A DNA stretch of 38,145 bases from a virus: positions 1-38,145 of IMG/VR virus record IMGVR_UViG_3300047496_000317; one strand, 5' to 3'. The notes under the pieces were generated by a model, which had not been told where the DNA came from, did no database searches, and saw nothing but the letters and a program-made list of their open reading frames with translations. Both the position numbers and the translations under genes were made by a program. Of the stretch, positions 7,649 to 15,257 are shown piece after piece; within the stretch, counting starts at the first letter, position 1, and the number at the start of each line of letters is the position of its first letter.

Positions 7649-8295
7649 AGAACGTTGATAAAAGATATAAAGAGAATTTTATTCACGAAACGGCATTACT
7701 TGGCGAAGGCGTAAAGCTAGGCAAGGGCAACCATATTGGCCCGTACTGCATCATTCAAGGCGAAACAACTATCGGTGACAATAATCGACTCGAAGCTTTC
7801 GTTTCGATAGGGACGCCGGCAGAGCATCGAGATTATTTTAAGCAAGAATTTAATAAAGTCATAATAGGTAATAATAATATTTTTCGTGAATGGCATACGA
7901 CGAATTCCGGGACGACGAGAACGACTACGATTGGAAATAATTGTATCTTCCTTCGTGGTTCTCACGTCGGTCATGACTCGATCGTCGAGGATAAGGTGAC
8001 GCTTTCCTGTAATGTCCTCGTGGGCGGGGAGAGCTATATTATGACGGGTGCTAATATGGGACTTGGTTCTGTTTGCCATCAAAGATCGGTGATCGGCGCT
8101 CAAAGCATGCTCGGCATGAATGCAGTAGTAACGAGAACCTCTAGGATAGCACCGGGGCATATTTATGCCGGTTCACCGGCTCGTATTTTGAGAAAGAATC
8201 AGGTCGGGCTAAACCGTCACGGCATTACCGATGAAATGCTTAAGGTCTGGAATGATCAATTCTTTTCACTACTCTTATCGATAAGGAAGCAATGA
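7645..8295 (+). CDS. LpxA-like left-handed beta-helix acyltransferase
   Basis: A 216-residue hexapeptide-repeat protein. Residues 17-56 and 93-165 consist of short repeats with I/V-G every six residues (LGEGVKLGKGNHIGPYC, TTIGDNN, TTTIGNN). SHVGHD at 106-111 aligns with the catalytic HIAHD region of LpxA, with both His kept (107 and 110). The end (AGSPAR, then VGLNRHGI) matches the LpxA sequence N-A/P-GLKRRGF. LpxA adds a hydroxyacyl chain to UDP-GlcNAc in lipid A synthesis. This copy is shorter than the usual 260 residues because most of the C-terminal helical domain is missing. It could acylate a nucleotide sugar made for the neighbouring glycosyltransferases, or be an acetyltransferase. 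Confidence 0.83.
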   Translation: MKNVDKRYKENFIHETALLGEGVKLGKGNHIGPYCIIQGETTIGDNNRLEAFVSIGTPAEHRDYFKQEFNKVIIGNNNIFREWHTTNSGTTRTTTIGNNCIFLRGSHVGHDSIVEDKVTLSCNVLVGGESYIMTGANMGLGSVCHQRSVIGAQSMLGMNAVVTRTSRIAPGHIYAGSPARILRKNQVGLNRHGITDEMLKVWNDQFFSLLLSIRKQ

Positions 8296-9503
8296 CGAAA
8301 GAACTGGAAACATTTCTTGCTAGCGTTGAGGATGGCGTATTTTATATCGGGCACGCTTCGGCTTTAGTTCGTGTCGCCAATCAGTTAATCCTCTGTGATC
8401 CGGTATGGGATTACAGGCCATACGGCGAGTATTGGAGATTTTTTCCCGAACAAGAGAACTGTAATGAAATATTAGATAGAATTGATTTCTGTGTCATTAG
8501 CCACAAACATGCGGATCACTATCGACCAGAAATTCTAAAAAAATTAGATTGTCCTATAGCAATCATGGGTGGTCGTGATTGGAAGCCTGATGTTAATAAA
8601 TTCTTTGAATTTGCGCCTCTTAAATGGCATCAAGAAGATCTTTGCGAAGTCTATTTCGTTCCTCATGCGTTTAATACGATTGATAGTTCCGTGTTCTTTA
8701 GAAATAAAGAGACGGGATATACGATTTATATCGGGTCAGATAATTTCCTATCTGTAGAATTATTATATGCAATTCGAGAAGATATAGACCGTGTTGATAT
8801 CGCTATGGTTCCCTATTCTTTTGTTCATTGGTGGCCATTTCTTCAAAAAAATATCAGCGATGATTTTAAATATGCAGAAATATGTCGGATGAATAAACAA
8901 TCGATCGATCAGGCGTACGATTTTATCAAGATGATGAGACCAAAAATTATTGTGCCATTTGGAAATAGTTTATTCTATGAAGCCGGCGCGAGTCATATAT
9001 TAAACCGAAGTCTAGCAAATCCGTGGAATCTCCGAGGAGCTTCCCCCATGCTTGCCGGTGATTTTATACTGGATAATCATGTCCATCATGCGCTTGAGAG
9101 TAGCGAACCGCGCTATTATCTCGATATGCTTTATAGCTCATTAGGAGAAGTAGAACTCCCCGAGCTTAATCTCGAATTCGCTGCCCATGAGATGCTTTTT
9201 AATTATCCAAAAAGAATCATGCTATTCGCCAAGAAAATAAATTCAATCGAGATAGACGTGGAAGAGCATTATCTTATTGTGAACGGATTGTGTATCGATC
9301 TAGGGACAAAATCGATAATCATGAGCGGTGAATCATCGACGACACCTAGACATATATTTAATTTCGATCGATCTATTTTTGAAAAATGGATTTGTGGCGA
9401 AATAACGTTTGAGGAAGCAATCGGTACTAGACGGTTCGAGTTTATTCGAGAACCGGATAAATATGATGTGCGAATCTTTGAAATAATGAATCGATGGCTC
9501 TGA
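8292..9503 (+). CDS. Metallo-beta-lactamase-fold hydrolase with extra C-terminal domain
   Basis: A 403-residue product coupled by ATGA to the LpxA-like gene. The zinc signature HKHADH is at residues 71-76, with His123 (FVPHAFN) and Asp148 (YIGSDN) as further metal ligands. FYIGHASALVRV at the front is the usual first strands of the fold. The overall layout is nearest to the UlaG/NAPE-PLD-like branch of hydrolases that act on sugar phosphates or phospholipid-like esters. The last 100 residues form a separate small domain ending RRFEFIREPDKYD. The substrate is unknown; the neighbours suggest a sugar, an acyl-sugar or an activated precursor. Confidence 0.83.
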   Translation: MTKELETFLASVEDGVFYIGHASALVRVANQLILCDPVWDYRPYGEYWRFFPEQENCNEILDRIDFCVISHKHADHYRPEILKKLDCPIAIMGGRDWKPDVNKFFEFAPLKWHQEDLCEVYFVPHAFNTIDSSVFFRNKETGYTIYIGSDNFLSVELLYAIREDIDRVDIAMVPYSFVHWWPFLQKNISDDFKYAEICRMNKQSIDQAYDFIKMMRPKIIVPFGNSLFYEAGASHILNRSLANPWNLRGASPMLAGDFILDNHVHHALESSEPRYYLDMLYSSLGEVELPELNLEFAAHEMLFNYPKRIMLFAKKINSIEIDVEEHYLIVNGLCIDLGTKSIIMSGESSTTPRHIFNFDRSIFEKWICGEITFEEAIGTRRFEFIREPDKYDVRIFEIMNRWL

Positions 9504-9513
9504 GGATAGACTT

Positions 9514-10263
9514 ATGATTTTGGCAGCAACTATTGCTTATAGTGATCATGCTTTTGTACGTCAAGGGGTAGAAAACTTCTATAGATCGGCCTCACGAAGT
9601 GAATTCGATAAACATGCTTTATTCGATCCTGGTTTTCCATATCCCAATAAAGCTGAGAATAAAGAGAGACTCTGGGAGCTCTGCAAAGACTATAGCCTGG
9701 AATACATTTCGATCGAGAATAAGGGGTGCCATCAGAACTTCCAACAAGCTGCCAATGCGTTTGGCCTCGATGAAGGGGATATATTCATCACGGCTTGCCC
9801 GGATATAAAAGTAACGAAGGGTTGGATCACGGCCGGTTGCGATGTCCTCAAAGCGGATCCAGGCTGTTTTACAGTTCAAATGAATCACTTCCTTCTCGTA
9901 GCGCCGCCGGTGCATCGAAAGATGGTCCTGGGAGGCCAGAACATAATGCAGTTCCCTCAGCTATGTGGCTGGTCGACGGGGATGTTCAATATGGGTCTCG
10001 TAAATCTAATTGGAGGCTTTCAGGCCGACTCGGCCCAATATGGTTTTATAGAGCACGCCATGAGTCGTAAACTGGGAGAATTAGGAAAACGCTGGTACCT
10101 GCTCCAGGATTATTATGATGAGGTTCAGAGGAATCCCTGTGAAGTCTATGTCGAGTGGAAACTCCGAAGCGCCCAGAAGGTGACGTGCGACTCCTTCGAA
10201 GTGTGGCTGGAAAAGCGTATAGCACTGGCAGATCACACGTCAGGATTCCATGGTGGTAGATAA
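9514..10263 (+). CDS. GT-A-like glycosyltransferase
   Basis: A 249-residue product with GAGGATA upstream of its ATG. The layout fits a GT-A (GT2-like) nucleotide-sugar transferase: an N-terminal beta strand (ILAATIAYSDH), the NFQQAANAFGLDEGDIF segment (75-91) that matches the stretch before the metal site, and ITACPDIKV (92-100) with Asp97 where the DXD motif is expected. Later residues (GWSTGMFNMG) resemble the acceptor loop of the family. The DXD motif is reduced to one Asp, so metal use is uncertain. It overlaps the nuclease gene that follows by 14 bases. Confidence 0.72.
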   Translation: MILAATIAYSDHAFVRQGVENFYRSASRSEFDKHALFDPGFPYPNKAENKERLWELCKDYSLEYISIENKGCHQNFQQAANAFGLDEGDIFITACPDIKVTKGWITAGCDVLKADPGCFTVQMNHFLLVAPPVHRKMVLGGQNIMQFPQLCGWSTGMFNMGLVNLIGGFQADSAQYGFIEHAMSRKLGELGKRWYLLQDYYDEVQRNPCEVYVEWKLRSAQKVTCDSFEVWLEKRIALADHTSGFHGGR

Positions 10264-10639
10264 TAGAAATCCTGAATCTATAATAAAACGAAAGATTTGT
10301 GACTATCTCGCGATACAACCTCATCTAGTCTACTGGATGAACGAAACAATAGCCGTCAAGGGTAGATCCCGACATAGTAAATATCAGCGCAACGGCGTTA
10401 GCGATATTCTTGGTCACTGGTATGGGAAGTTTTTCGCTATCGAAGTAAAGGCTCCTGGATACAGTAAAACGAGTGAGACTTATCTGCGCCAGCTTGAGTT
10501 CGTACGAGAGATAAATATTTCCGGTGGATTCGCGATGATAACCGATAGTCTAGATAAATTAGATGAAGCCATGTGGGATTATGCCGAGGAAAACAGGTTA
10601 AATTTAAATCGATTAAAGTTTTTTACAACCACGATATAA
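10250..10639 (+). CDS. VRR-NUC domain nuclease
   Basis: A 129-residue protein of the PD-(D/E)XK superfamily, VRR-NUC type, whose members cut branched or flap DNA. The active-site line is GVSDIL (residues 49-54, Asp52), FFAIEVKAPG (61-70, Glu65 and Lys67) and a Gln in LRQLEFV (81). GGFAMITDSLDKL (91-103) is the usual final strand and helix. The stand-alone short form is common in phages, where it may act as a Holliday-junction or recombination nuclease. Here it would complement the ERF annealing protein. Confidence 0.87.
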   Translation: MVVDNRNPESIIKRKICDYLAIQPHLVYWMNETIAVKGRSRHSKYQRNGVSDILGHWYGKFFAIEVKAPGYSKTSETYLRQLEFVREINISGGFAMITDSLDKLDEAMWDYAEENRLNLNRLKFFTTTI

Positions 10640-10884
10640 TGTTGCGCATGGTACAGAGAGAGAAGATTCTCAAAGTAAACCAAGATTATTGTCTCCGCCT
10701 AGAATGTGGAAATCACTCAGATCATAAATCAGGATTCTGTAAAGCTTGCAGAAGTTTCTCGTGCCCCAAGTGCGGGAAAAAACACACGATCGTCGAGAGG
10801 CCCTATGCTAGAGAGCTTCGTCTATGTCTACCTTGTCGGAAGATTGCTCAGAATCGAGAGGACGTAAGGAAGGGTCTTCTTTAA
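10639..10884 (+). CDS. Small zinc-ribbon protein
   Basis: The start at 10639 overlaps the nuclease stop (TAATG); the same frame is open from 10573, but the overlap argues for 10639. The 81-residue product has eight Cys (residues 18, 23, 34, 37, 42, 45, 63, 66), six of them in three CXXC pairs: CKAC, CPKC, CLPC. Together with basic residues throughout, this predicts two zinc sites in a nucleic-acid-binding protein. It may be a partner of VRR-NUC or a transcription factor. Its 3' end overlaps a convergent gene by 77 bases. Confidence 0.75.
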   Translation: MLRMVQREKILKVNQDYCLRLECGNHSDHKSGFCKACRSFSCPKCGKKHTIVERPYARELRLCLPCRKIAQNREDVRKGLL

Positions 10885-11098
10885 TCACGTCGTGAATCGA
10901 GTCTCGAATATTTCGCCCACAAGTTGTACAGAAATTACCAGAAATCGTTGTGAACATATACTCTACTTTCATCGTCGGTAAATGCTTCCTTTCCTTTGCT
11001 TCTAGATCATCTATGGCTTTTGAAAGTGCCTTGCTCATAACACCAGGCGTGGGAGGAAGGAAGATATTATTTCTTTTTAGTGGTAGTTTCCTAGACAT
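10808..11098 (-). CDS. Small hypothetical protein with a CXXC pair
   Basis: A 96-residue product at the 3' end of the RNase H operon. Residues 20-45 are a charged helix. FCTTCGRNIRDSIHD (57-71) holds one CXXC pair and could bind a metal in a dimer. The C-terminus is acidic. The 77-base convergent overlap with the zinc-ribbon gene is large, but the protein-like composition and strand context favour a real gene. No ribosome binding site is clear, and an ATG at residue 21 is possible. Confidence 0.55.
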   Translation of the reverse strand: MSRKLPLKRNNIFLPPTPGVMSKALSKAIDDLEAKERKHLPTMKVEYMFTTISGNFCTTCGRNIRDSIHDVIKEDPSLRPLDSEQSSDKVDIDEAL

Positions 11099-11216
11099 TG
11101 GTTTTACAGCTTTTCATTGCTTCGATAATTCATATAGCCTCTTCATTAATTAAATCTTGTAGATTCGCGACTCGTCTGTTTTTCGTATAGATTCGATTCT
11201 AGTATTTAGCTCATAA

Positions 11217-11525
11217 TTATTGAGCTCCTTTATTCTTCAACATTGAACGAATAGTTTCTGAATAAACCTTCGCGAGTTCCTTTCTTTCTAAGGGCATTTT
11301 TTTATCATAGCCAATCTCTTCATGTGGTTTAGATATCGATTCTACCGTAGCTCCAATAATTAATTTCTTATCGAAAATAGAGTCTAGTTCACTGATAGAC
11401 AACACTACGCCACGCATCTCATTAACTTCCTTTAAAGAAAAACAGGGAAGACCATCAATCTGATTCGGAAGATTATCTCCGATATAGAACTCTCGGCCAT
11501 TAATTTTGGAAGTATATTTTTTCAT
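11217..11525 (-). CDS. Hypothetical protein coupled to RNase H
   Basis: A 102-residue product whose ATG overlaps the RNase H stop by four bases (ATGA). The first 30 residues include two short beta-like segments (FYIGDNLP, LPCFSLKEVNEM). The end is a basic helix (LERKELAKVYSETIRSML). No family is recognised. Coupling to RNase H suggests a role in replication or RNA metabolism. Confidence 0.65.
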   Translation of the reverse strand: MKKYTSKINGREFYIGDNLPNQIDGLPCFSLKEVNEMRGVVLSISELDSIFDKKLIIGATVESISKPHEEIGYDKKMPLERKELAKVYSETIRSMLKNKGAQ

Positions 11526-11983
11526 GTATAAATAAATTTAAACTGATCAGATGATCGTTTTAAAAAATTTGTTTCCTCGGCAGAAATATATCCATATTCT
11601 TTATGGGCTCGAACTACCTCATCGCCGGCTAGATAATCAGCCAAATCATTCCATTTATGTCCGCTATGGCCCTTGATCCATTTCAACTCGATTATTTTAT
11701 TTTTAATTAGTTCTTTACCAGGAACGATTAAATCCAAATTCATCTTAGATTTCCATAGACCACTAAGAACATTGATCGAGTATTGAGAATCAGAGTATAT
11801 TAATTTAACCGATTCTACCTTTGCTGCTTCGATGATTCCCATTAACTCTACTCGGTTGTTAGTTGAGTTTTTTTCGATACCAACGTTACTCTGTATGAAC
11901 TTATCGCCTTGAATTAGAACATAGGACCAAGCACCGATACCGCCAGAATTTATCTCTATGCTTCCATCTGTATATGCAATCAT
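11522..11983 (-). CDS. rnhA: Ribonuclease HI
   Basis: A 153-residue type 1 RNase H that degrades the RNA of RNA-DNA hybrids. All four catalytic acids can be placed: Asp6 in YTDGS, Glu46 in NNRVELMGI, Asp65 in IYSDSQYSIN and Asp113 in WNDLADYLA. The conserved WIKGHSGH loop is at 102-109. The first 120 residues match the normal 150-residue enzyme, and the last 30 are a basic tail. AGAAGG precedes the ATG. It could remove primers or R-loops at an origin; the large non-coding region directly upstream fits this. Confidence 0.9.
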   Translation of the reverse strand: MIAYTDGSIEINSGGIGAWSYVLIQGDKFIQSNVGIEKNSTNNRVELMGIIEAAKVESVKLIYSDSQYSINVLSGLWKSKMNLDLIVPGKELIKNKIIELKWIKGHSGHKWNDLADYLAGDEVVRAHKEYGYISAEETNFLKRSSDQFKFIYT

Positions 11984-12047
11984 GGAAAGCCTTCTAATAT
12001 AGATTGAATTAAATGTAAAATCTCTGAACTGAGGTTAAGAGGAGTGC

Positions 12048-12080
12048 GCAAGAGTGCCAGGGATGAGCTGATACTCTTGC
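12048..12080. repeat. 8-bp inverted repeat
   Basis: GCAAGAGT at 12048-12055 pairs with ACTCTTGC at 12073-12080 across a 17-base loop. No T-run follows in either direction. It lies in what should be the leader of the RNase H operon. Confidence 0.5.
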
Positions 12081-12330
12081 TTTAAGCGCAAAATCCCGTC
12101 ACGTCGGCCGGTCGTCATGCGTCTGTGACTTGATTATAATCCACAGCAATCCGAATATCTCACGGCTTATAATGCCGATAGTCTGATGAATTCGGAACAG
12201 ATCAGAGACAGAAGCGATTCTTTATTTTCTCGCTTTATTAAACCTCACCCATCCATTGTTAATGTCTAGGTTATTTTAAATTCTCTAAGTACTGCGTTCC
12301 CCATCTGGCCTTTAGACTACTGGTAGGCCG

Positions 12331-12380
12331 TATAAAAAATCTATCGCCATTGTAGTTTCCCCTCCCAATAGATTTTTATA
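12331..12380. repeat. AT-rich inverted repeat
   Basis: TATAAAAAATCTAT (12331-12344) pairs with ATAGATTTTTATA (12368-12380) with one bulged base and a 23-base loop. ATTGTA inside the loop is complementary to TACAAT just downstream (from about 12384), so a pseudoknot is possible in RNA. The AT-rich arms would also melt easily as DNA. Confidence 0.5.
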
Positions 12381-12451
12381 ATTTACAATTTATGGGGAGT
12401 ATGTGAGATACTGAATCCATAATTTGTTTACTTATACTTTCAAATTATACC

Positions 12452-12484
12452 AATCCCCTTACCAAGTAAATTGGCAAGGGGATT
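12452..12484. promoter_or_regulatory. Long hairpin upstream of the fibre cluster
   Basis: AATCCCCTT, one mismatch, CCAA, a 5-base loop, then TTGG, the mismatch and AAGGGGATT: 13 paired bases. Eight T follow, but 13 bases beyond the stem, so it is not a textbook terminator. A possible promoter (TTGTTT at 12424, TATACC at 12446) would place the hairpin at the very 5' end of the transcript, where it could stabilise RNA or act as an operator. Confidence 0.55.
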
Positions 12485-12632
12485 CGGCCTTAACTTTTTT
12501 TTACATTAAAATCTTTAATCTCAGTTCATATATAAAATTTATACGAAAAGCGGCCATGAAATATTGTTTGATGGCGAGGGCGGTCATAGGTTTTAATCTA
12601 GGAGAATCAATAAAATCTTAAGGAGAATCTAT

Positions 12633-12845
12633 ATGGCTACGCTACCGCTTGAAGTTATTAATATTCCAGTCCTGTCCGGTATTGATGAGCTCACGCCCTT
12701 TACGCTGTCGCTAGCAAAGCGGGCGGATGGTAATTTCGCTGCCACACTGCTCGACAATAACAATATCGCAGTTCCTAATGCGGTCTTTTTTTTCAAGGCT
12801 AATCAAGTCGCGATCACCGGCATGATCACCTCCTCCACAATGTAG
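12633..12845 (+). CDS. Small hypothetical virion-like protein
   Basis: A 70-residue product with a strong AAGGAG ribosome binding site. It is beta-rich (FTLSLAKRADGNF, then VAITGMITSSTM) with no Cys, and resembles small fibre-associated or chaperone domains in composition only. It heads the rightward cluster containing the large fibre gene. No family is recognised. Confidence 0.6.
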   Translation: MATLPLEVINIPVLSGIDELTPFTLSLAKRADGNFAATLLDNNNIAVPNAVFFFKANQVAITGMITSSTM

Positions 12846-12907
12846 AACCGAAATTTATTTGAACGCACGGATACTTTCGCGTTTAATCGATAAATGAGGA
12901 AGTGTCC

Positions 12908-13351
12908 GTGTCAATAAATCCGCTGTATCTCGACCGGGGCCTCCCATTAAAAACCCTTGATAATGGAGACGGCACTGAAACGCTGTATATAGCAATTATG
13001 GCTCAAAGCACAAATCTTACGTTGACAGGCCGGGGCGTACTTCAGGACAATTCAGTGAATACGATATTTCCTAGCCCGACATTCACGCAGTTCGGTGGCA
13101 ATGGCATGGGCTATATCCCTACCAATACCAAGGCTATCCTTGTCAGCTCCACGATTGGCGATCCCGTAGTGCTTTCGATCGCCTCGGCGCTCGCTAGTGC
13201 CTCCGGTAGTGCTCTCCAGGTAATGCTCGTGCCTGGCGCCGGTCCCATAACGCTCAGCTATATCTCAAACCCCGGTGATATTGTTTTTCTTGCAACGCTC
13301 GATGGAGCTACCGGTTCCGTCGGTTATATGACTTTGAATTTCCAAGGATAG
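12908..13351 (+). CDS. Hypothetical virion-associated protein
   Basis: A 147-residue product. Two GTG codons (12902 and 12908) could start it; the second has GAGGAA at the right spacing. The chain is beta-rich with many Ser, Thr and Gly, and contains SIASALASASGSALQVML in the middle. It lies between a small protein and the fibre gene, so a fibre-base or capsid-surface protein is plausible. No family is recognised. Confidence 0.6.
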   Translation: MSINPLYLDRGLPLKTLDNGDGTETLYIAIMAQSTNLTLTGRGVLQDNSVNTIFPSPTFTQFGGNGMGYIPTNTKAILVSSTIGDPVVLSIASALASASGSALQVMLVPGAGPITLSYISNPGDIVFLATLDGATGSVGYMTLNFQG

Positions 13352-13355
13352 AAAA

Positions 13356-15257
13356 ATGATAAAATTAATGATCGCGTTATTTCTTATGTTCTCGCACGCG
13401 GCTTTCGCTGAAAGCCCTATCGTCTGGTCGAGCGCAAACGGCGTAACATTAGCTCAGATTCTAAATCCCGCTCAAGGCATCGTTCAATACGACGGTAAAC
13501 AGATTCGCGCCCTCAGTGTTAATCCCTCGAGCGGCGGCGGAGTAGCAGCTCCCATAGGATCTCTTGGCCAGTATAATGCTTCCGGTACCGGACAACTTTG
13601 GTTGAAAACAGGATCCGGAAACACTTCCTGGACACAAGTCGCAGCCGGCGGCTCGGGTATTACTTCAATCAATGGTGATACAACGGCGGCACAGCTGATC
13701 ACGGCCGCCTCGACGGGTACTGACTTCACGATCTCAACTGCGGGCGGGACCACTACGGTAGCCATCCCCAGCGCGTCGGCAACGGCCCGTGGGCTCGTTA
13801 CGACTGGTAGTCAGACTATAGCGGGCAATAAAACATTTTCGGGCTCTATAAGCGCTTCCAACCTCACTGGAACGAATACAGGAGATCAGACGATCACTCT
13901 CACGGGAGACGTGACCGGATCAGGTACTGGATCTTTCGCCTCAACGCTCGCCACGGTGAATACCAATATCGGAACCTTTGCGTCTAGTACTGTGAATGGG
14001 AAAGGTCTGATAACCGCTGCCGCCAACTTGACGGGCGACGCAACTACGAGTGGGTCCGCCCTCACGCTCGCTACCGTGAATTCAAACGTCGGAAGCTTCA
14101 CGAATGCCTCGATCACCGTTAATGGCAAAGGGCTGATCACGGCCGCCTCGAGTGGATCCGCCACCACACCCGGTGGATCCAATACTCAAATTCAATATAA
14201 TGATTCAAGCGCTTTCAACGGTGATGCCGCTCTCACATTCACCAAGGCTACGGGCGTTACTTATCTCAAACACGCAACCTCCGATGGCGGCGGCAGCGGC
14301 GCAAACTCAGAGCGTTTCGGCGTGGGAGCGAACGGCACGGGCGCCTCTCAAACCTTACTGGGAGACAATGCCTTCGGCTCTAGTGGCGCATCGAACGTCT
14401 GTATCGGTCACAACTCTTCGTGTAGCAACAGTACGGGCGGCCAAGACACCATCATCGGCACGGCTGCCGTATCTAGTCTCACGGCGAATGGTGCCAATGC
14501 TGGCATAGGGTATAGTCTCTCAATGGGATTCGCTTCGGCAGCAGTAGGCTGGAGCGTTACCTGCGGGAAAGCCGGCGTATGTCTAGGCGCAGGAGCGGCC
14601 GCCACCGACAACGTTACAGGATTGGATATTGTAATTGGTCGATCCAGTACTGATACGCAAAATTCAAACCTTTTAATAGGCACCAACATTGCCAACACGA
14701 CGGGCACCAATCAAGCAATCTTTGGTTCCGCTACCACTCCCTATACGCAATGGTATCTGGGTAGCGGAAAATCCGCCGCGGCACCAAGTGCGATCACTGT
14801 TCAGGCTACTCCCGTGGTTACTGGAACAAGTAATACCGCTGGCGTGAACTTCACCCTAGCAGCTGGTAATGGGACAGGCACTGGTGGATCCGGCGCAATT
14901 AATTTTCAAACGGCTCCCGTCGGATCTACTGGATCCACGCCGAATACGCTAGCAACCGTCGTGTCGATTTCAAATAAGGGAGCGATCAATTCTTCCGCGC
15001 CACAGACGGTATTAACGGCCACAGGTACTGCGACGTTCTCCGAACCCTTCCAGGGTGCTAGCTATAAGAAGGTAATTATTTTTCTAAATGCATTTACCGA
15101 CACAGGCACGCAGACATATACCTATCCAACCGCATTCACGAATACGCCATATGTTTATGGGCTCAGCGCCGGTGTTGCCGGTGCTACAGCATCGACATCT
15201 TCGGTTTCATTCACTGTAACGGGCGCAACAGGCCTTGTATTTTTGGAAGGCTATTAA
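13356..15257 (+). CDS. Tail-fibre-like repeat protein with Sec signal peptide
   Basis: A 633-residue product. AAGGA precedes the ATG. Residues 1-18 are a textbook signal peptide (basic start, hydrophobic core, AFA before the cut). The mature part has fibre-type repeats: TVNTNIGTFASS then VNGKGLITAA at about 200-225, and the related TVNSNVGSF then VNGKGLITAA at about 240-265. A stretch GGSNTQIQYND (273-283) is common to phage and bacterial fibre proteins. The C-terminal 80 residues look like a trimeric tip. Phage fibres normally assemble in the cytoplasm, so a signal peptide is unexpected. It may be a displayed or secreted adhesin. Confidence 0.78.
   Translation: MIKLMIALFLMFSHAAFAESPIVWSSANGVTLAQILNPAQGIVQYDGKQIRALSVNPSSGGGVAAPIGSLGQYNASGTGQLWLKTGSGNTSWTQVAAGGSGITSINGDTTAAQLITAASTGTDFTISTAGGTTTVAIPSASATARGLVTTGSQTIAGNKTFSGSISASNLTGTNTGDQTITLTGDVTGSGTGSFASTLATVNTNIGTFASSTVNGKGLITAAANLTGDATTSGSALTLATVNSNVGSFTNASITVNGKGLITAASSGSATTPGGSNTQIQYNDSSAFNGDAALTFTKATGVTYLKHATSDGGGSGANSERFGVGANGTGASQTLLGDNAFGSSGASNVCIGHNSSCSNSTGGQDTIIGTAAVSSLTANGANAGIGYSLSMGFASAAVGWSVTCGKAGVCLGAGAAATDNVTGLDIVIGRSSTDTQNSNLLIGTNIANTTGTNQAIFGSATTPYTQWYLGSGKSAAAPSAITVQATPVVTGTSNTAGVNFTLAAGNGTGTGGSGAINFQTAPVGSTGSTPNTLATVVSISNKGAINSSAPQTVLTATGTATFSEPFQGASYKKVIIFLNAFTDTGTQTYTYPTAFTNTPYVYGLSAGVAGATASTSSVSFTVTGATGLVFLEGY

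Larger units (their letters stand above)
11984..12632. other. Non-coding region between divergent clusters
   Basis: This is the longest gene-free stretch. It separates the leftward RNase H operon from the rightward fibre cluster and holds at least three inverted repeats, two TATAAT hexamers (near 12136 and 12170) and a run of eight T at 12498-12505. It is a good candidate for divergent promoters and perhaps a replication origin. A TTG-started frame at 12424-12621 is not convincing. Confidence 0.7.

Noticed and set aside
7717-8160. 147-residue minus-strand frame in the LpxA-like gene
   Set aside because: Antisense shadow of a well-supported gene.
10950-11153. 67-residue plus-strand frame
   Set aside because: Shadow of the minus-strand CXXC gene, with no ribosome binding site.
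12035-12118. 27-residue minus-strand frame upstream of RNase H, and a 23-residue frame ending in its start codon
   Set aside because: Protein-like in part but very short, without ribosome binding sites, and in different frames. Possibly chance or a leader peptide; not enough support.
12424-12621. 65-residue plus-strand frame in the non-coding region
   Set aside because: It needs a TTG start without a ribosome binding site, runs through the hairpin and T-run, and its composition is not protein-like.
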